DNA from: Hyaloperonospora brassicae
Lineage: Eukaryota; Oomycota; Peronosporomycetes; Peronosporales; Peronosporaceae
Reading direction: 5' to 3'
Assembly: GCA_947650285.1 (NCBI GenBank)
Contig: CANTFL010000144.1
Location: forward strand, 186,001-250,000
Length of the DNA: 64,000 nt
Under the pieces are notes generated by a model that searched no databases, was not told the DNA's origin, and was given only the letters and a program-made list of their open reading frames with translations. The position numbers were made by a program, and so were the translations under genes. Shown here piece after piece: positions 60,127 to 64,000 of the stretch (its first letter is position 1; every line of letters starts with the position of its first letter).

Positions 60127-62343
60127 TTCAACAGTGAGGATAAGCCCACTGTTGCGACACTGTCAGTCAGTGTCCCGTCGTCAAGTTTACTTGACGACGT
60201 ACGAAAGGCATACGCGGAAGATAAAGATCTTCTGCGATTGATGGATCATCTGGTGGATCCATCCAGTAAATCATTGAAGAATTTACCGGCTTTGTACCGA
60301 TCCTCATCGGATCGGTACACAACGCGTAACGGACTGTTATACTATACAGCCGTTGACGGCGACACGCCTCGTGTCGTCGTCCCCACTCATAATGATTTGC
60401 GTTAACGCATCATGTATGAGTGTCACGATGCCCCAACAAGTGGCCATCGTGGTAGAGAAAAGACTTACCTCACGGTAAGTCGTGACTTTTACTGGCCACG
60501 CCAGTATCAGTTTGTTCGCAAGTACATACGTGCTTGCGAAGTTTGTCAACGGGTGAAGCCTAGTCCTTCATCCCGTGCGCCATTGCAGCCTCTGCCTGTT
60601 CCGACAGAGTGCTGGAAGTCCGTTTCAATGGACTTCGTCTTCGGGTTTCCCGAAGACGCTCACAAGAATAATGGTATTCTTGTGTTTGTTGACCGATTCA
60701 GCAAGATGGTGCATCTTGCTGCAGTCCCTGAGTCGATCAAGGCTCAAGGTTGTGCTCGTGTCTTTCTCGACACGATCTTCCGACTCCACAGATTGCCCCG
60801 TGAACTCTTATCCGACCGTGACCCTCGGTTCACGGCGGAATTTTGGCAAACCGTGTTCCATACTCTCGGAAAACGATTGAAGATGTCTACTTCTGACCAT
60901 CCGGAAACAGATGGTCAGACGGGACGTGCGAACCGTGGCCTCGAAGAGATTCTTCGAGGATATGTCCACTCGTTTCCGAGTTGGAGCGAATTCCTACCCA
61001 TGGTGGAATTCGCCATCAATAATTCGGTGCATGCTTCAACCCGGAACACACCGTTTTACGTGAATGGCTTACTCCATCCACGTATTCCCGCCCTTCTCGA
61101 GTATGAATCTTGGATAAGGGGGGGAGGGACTCGCTCGAGCAAAAACCGTTTTGGCTCTTGCTCAACGCGTGTCGATGCTAACGTCGTCACGTATGATGCC
61201 GATGTCGATCAAGTCGACATCGATGAAGAAAATCACCTCAATAATAGCGGCGACGCTATTACCGACTCGGATGATGATGATGATGCTGGTATATTCAGCA
61301 TCGTCAACGATTATTCCAGCGAGGAAAACGATAACCTCGCTGAAGAAGAGAACAATCTCTTAGCAGTGCGCACGAAGGGCACTGAAAGACAAAACAAAGA
61401 GTCAGCAGAGAACTTCCTGCTGACTCGAGAAGCGGTAGTCCGTTTCGTTCAGGACTCCATCGCAAATGCGGTGGACCGTCAGAAACGGAACGCAGACAAG
61501 AATGGAAGAGCAAATATTCTTTCATTTAAGGTTAACGACCTAGTACTACTGTCAACGGTAAACCTACCTGGACATGCAGTCACTAGTGTCGGCAGTAGTA
61601 AACTACTGCCGAAGTACATTGGTCCATTTCGAGTGTTGCATCGCAAGGGCAATGCATACACGATCGAATTGCCACGTAGGATGCGCACGCATCCTACGTT
61701 TTACGTGGGGAGGCTCAGGCCGTACTGTCAGTACGAGCCTTCTTCTTCCGATGAAGATAGCCCCCACGTTCAAGAACATCCATCAAGTTCTTGTGCTCGC
61801 ACTCCAGACGATCCGTCTGGTCGCGCAGATATGATACCTCGAAACACAACCGAGATATCTCCCCGCGAGCTGTCGCCAGCTCGCCGAAAGGAAAGCGGAC
61901 ATCCCGCTCGACCTGAAGCTGCGCTGTGGCATAATCGGCGCGGTCTCTCGCCCGATCAGCCTCGCGATCCTTGCAGTTCTTCCGCACGGTATCTGTCAAA
62001 GCGTAGCGCCGGTCGCGCTCGTGCTTCAATTCATCGCGCAATTCATCGATTGCGCGATTCATCTCGTAAGGGTCGAGATGGTGAACCGAATCATCTGGAG
62101 GAGGTCTTTCCTCCTCCACCACATCCTTTGGTGGATGCTCACGGTGATCAACGCTTTCTAGTGGAGCGTATCTTGAATCACCGTGACGATTCAGGATCAA
62201 CGACGAGCTACCTCGTCTAGTGGCGGGGGTATACACCCTCTTGGAACAGCTGGGAGCCCCGCTTTCAGCTGTTGATGGATGTTGAAGGTCTCGTCCACCA
62301 GTATGACGAGACCCATACGATGAGTCCTCGGGCCCATCGGTAA
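60127..62343 (+). pseudogene. Integrase and chromodomain of element 2
   Basis: Open from 60412 to 62220 (602 codons). It holds a zinc-binding part (YECHDAP, KYIRACEVCQRVKP), the core with SMDFVFGF and LLSDRDPRF, and a long hydrophilic tail rich in Asp, then Pro/Arg. The third catalytic acid is lost: the codon at 60922-60924 is GGA (Gly) where elements 1 and 3 have Glu in TDGQTERANR. A TAG at 62218-62220 then splits the chromodomain (FLVERILNH / WRGYTPSWNSWEP). The tail from about 61715 shares its DNA with the antisense frame on the other strand. Confidence 0.9.
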
Positions 62344-63321
62344 ACACGCGCCCTAGGCGCTTGTAGACGGATTGCAAGTTTGAAATCGCGTCACGCATCT
62401 CCTCCGAGAGATGTGTACCCTTCCCCAGGGCGAACTTAGGGAATACACGTCCCTATGTGCACGCTGCGAGTTGTCAACACAACTCGCACAAGGGTCTCCC
62501 CATGTGAGGCAAGGACTGCCTGCCTCACTCGACAAACAGTGCAACCGGTACCTGCCACCGGTTGGCGTTCGCTTTTCGAACCTGAGGCGTGTCTCCTCAA
62601 GTTTCTTGAGCCACCCTTCTCGTCCAAAATTCTTTACGTTTTGGACGAACGCGTTCCACGCAGCCAAAAGCGATGTTTTGTCACGCTTTTGGTTGCCGTT
62701 ATACCATCGATGTCTAAGGAAGACATCGAGATAAAAGTCTTCTTCAGCGCGAAAGTTGCTCGCGCTGAGACTCAAGCCGTGAAGCTCAGTCGCATCGAAT
62801 AAGGGTATTCGATGGTGTTGGCCTGTCTCGTGAGACAAGCCATTGATGAGCCGTTCGGGCAAACGCCACGGCTTCAGCTCATCACGCTTCACGGTGGTAC
62901 CTTTGTCGGTACCACGGTTGTCAGTATGACGATGGGTTGCACCATCGTCAAGTCGCTCGTGCGAAGGAGCACGAGCTGATTGCGGTGATGAGCAAACATA
63001 CTCATCACCAGATTCGTCATCACTGCCGAACAGACTGTGTTGCAACTCACGAGTCCGTTCGTTCGGCAGTGGCCTTGGAGAACACTGAGGCGTCGCCGAT
63101 AATCGAGACGCCTCTGCAACATTGCCCGAGTCAGACACGTCTGACTCGCCAGAGTAGATGAACTCAATGTCGAAGTCATCATGCGCACGCGGTGCTCTAC
63201 CGCGTGCACCTGCAGCACCTCTTGCTGCAGGCGAAGAAAGAGAAGCAGACGCCGAATCGTCTGCCGCAGAAGCTGGCACAGGCACAGACTCTGGGTGCCT
63301 TGAGTCACCCCGCATAGACAT
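61715..63321 (-). CDS. Antisense reading frame of element 2 (aORF)
   Basis: Starts MSMRGDSRHPESVPVPASAA at 63321, 131 bases inside the 3' LTR, and ends KKKARTDSTA at 61715. One two-base insertion near 62390-62400 splits it into 63321-62353 and 62398-61715; without it about 535 codons would be continuous. Layout: acidic Ser-rich N-terminus (FGSDDESGDEYVCS), a globular-looking middle (PWRLPERLINGL, FRAEEDFYLDVFLRHRWYNG, SLLAAWNAFVQNVKNFG, PCLTWGDPCASC), then a long coiled coil (AIDELRDELKHERDRRYALT, ARGEISRLCFEVSYLRDQTD). Known families: none recognised. A promoter in or next to the 3' LTR reading inward would be needed. Confidence 0.72.
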
Positions 63322-63451
63322 GTTAGCTATGCGAGGTCAAGCGGAAAGTGAATGGAACGGACCCAACAAGTGCTCCCTGTCCCAATGGTGGCCAACGGGT
63401 GGCCTCCATGTTTTCGATAGTCACACAGTGACTATCAGTTAAGGGGGGTGA

Positions 63452-63843
63452 TGTAACGGGGCAGCCCGTTACATGGAATTGTCACTTTAAGGAAAGTGAC
63501 AATAAAGAATATGAAGTTGAATATTCTTTAAACAATATCACCGAAGTGGTGATATTGAAGGGTCGACCAAAGAGTCTGTTCATTGGTTGATATCTTGATG
63601 ATATCAACCCACCAATCGCCGCAAGACGCGCGCAATGAGTGGTGACGAGACGTCACCATACATGCAGTTATATTAGCATAATTAAGTTAAGTCAAACAGG
63701 GAGAGGGTAGTTAAAAGACATAATTATATTAATATAACAGTTCTGCTTTTACCTTACCTACGCTTCCTCGTTCGCCTCGTGTACGTCTGTCGGGGCACCC
63801 GATACCCTTGCGTTAAGTTCACGCAAGGGTGTGCCCCGTTACA
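63452..63843 (+). repeat. 3' LTR of element 2
   Basis: Same boundaries as the 5' LTR (tgtaacggggc to ccccgttaca), preceded by the polypurine tract and followed by the target-site copy ggaat. It differs from the 5' LTR mainly in two short patches near 63560 and 63705. Confidence 0.95.
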
Positions 63844-63848
63844 GGAAT

Positions 63849-64000
63849 AGCGGAGTCACAGGATACGAACGCTTGTCGTAGTGATATCGTCATCTGAAGT
63901 CACTACCTTGACATAGGAAGGCAAGATCACTAGGGGTGACCCGCCACCAGTTAAGATCTCTGGAGGTTTCCCGCTGCCAGTTACGACCTCTTAAGATGAT
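63849..64000. other. Right flank of element 2
   Basis: About 150 bases with no recognisable gene. Two imperfect units (ccaccagttaagatctct and ctgccagttacgacctct) near 63948 and 63976 suggest a short tandem repeat cut by the window edge. Confidence 0.4.

Larger units (their letters stand above)
55860..63843 (+). mobile_element. Ty3/gypsy chromodomain retrotransposon, element 2
   Basis: A 7984-base LTR element on the plus strand with LTRs at 55860-56248 (389) and 63452-63843 (392) and a perfect 5-base target-site duplication ggaat at 55855-55859 and 63844-63848. Order: gag, knuckle, protease, RT, RNase H, integrase, chromodomain, antisense frame, polypurine tract (aaggggggtga, 63441-63451), LTR. 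The LTRs differ at roughly 7% of sites by eye. Gag-pol is broken by stops and frameshifts, many shared with element 1. Confidence 0.95.

Overview
The window looks like nuclear DNA of an oomycete, most likely of the Phytophthora/downy mildew group. Three things point there: protein-coding genes with very short introns (57-141 nt) packed close together, a coiled-coil plus START-like protein of the kind usually named 'M96 mating-specific' in oomycetes, and chromodomain-bearing Ty3/gypsy elements typical of these genomes. No RNA gene, CRISPR array or bacterial feature was seen.

The first ~23 kb is gene-rich. In order: an ALADIN-like nucleoporin (78-1984, minus), an AFG2/SPATA5-like type II AAA ATPase (2399-4898, plus), an NDC1-like pore-membrane nucleoporin (4969-6985, minus), two 5'-truncated LINE insertions with clear target-site duplications (7214-7476 and 8077-9618), an unrecognised minus-strand gene (about 10.0-10.97 kb), a secreted family 3 glycoside hydrolase (11849-14344, plus), the M96-like protein (14907-16722, minus), a poorly coding stretch with a minisatellite (17-20.8 kb), and a protein joining a MYND zinc finger to an Aha1-type Hsp90 co-chaperone domain (20886-22158, plus). 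ALADIN and NDC1 are physical partners at the nuclear pore in animals and here lie within 7 kb of each other.

From 23.4 kb to the right edge the DNA is almost entirely retrotransposon. Two nearly complete copies of one Ty3/gypsy family bound this zone: element 1 (23407-31408, minus) and element 2 (55860-63843, plus). Each is about 8 kb with ~390 bp LTRs, and their target-site duplications differ. Between them lies a graveyard of older relatives: an LTR relic at 31972, pol/gag and integrase relics at 32.6-36.3 kb, a 5'-truncated copy (element 3, 40990-46842) with a 3' LTR relic, a gag-protease relic behind it, and then 7 kb of AT-rich DNA with no recognisable gene.

Three properties of the gypsy family stand out. 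(1) The LTRs, the gag-pol coding region and the 3' region are tiled with short perfect inverted repeats, often 8-14 bp stems with 0-8 nt loops, every few tens of bases; the host genes beside them do not show this. (2) Between the chromodomain and the 3' LTR there is a long antisense reading frame (~540 residues) whose coiled-coil end overlaps the integrase tail on the opposite strand, present in all three larger copies. (3) Elements 1 and 2 inserted independently but share the same inactivating stops and frame breaks, which suggests a defective family moved in trans.

Exon boundaries were read by eye from GT/AG sites and reading frame and are proposals. Divergence figures are by-eye estimates.
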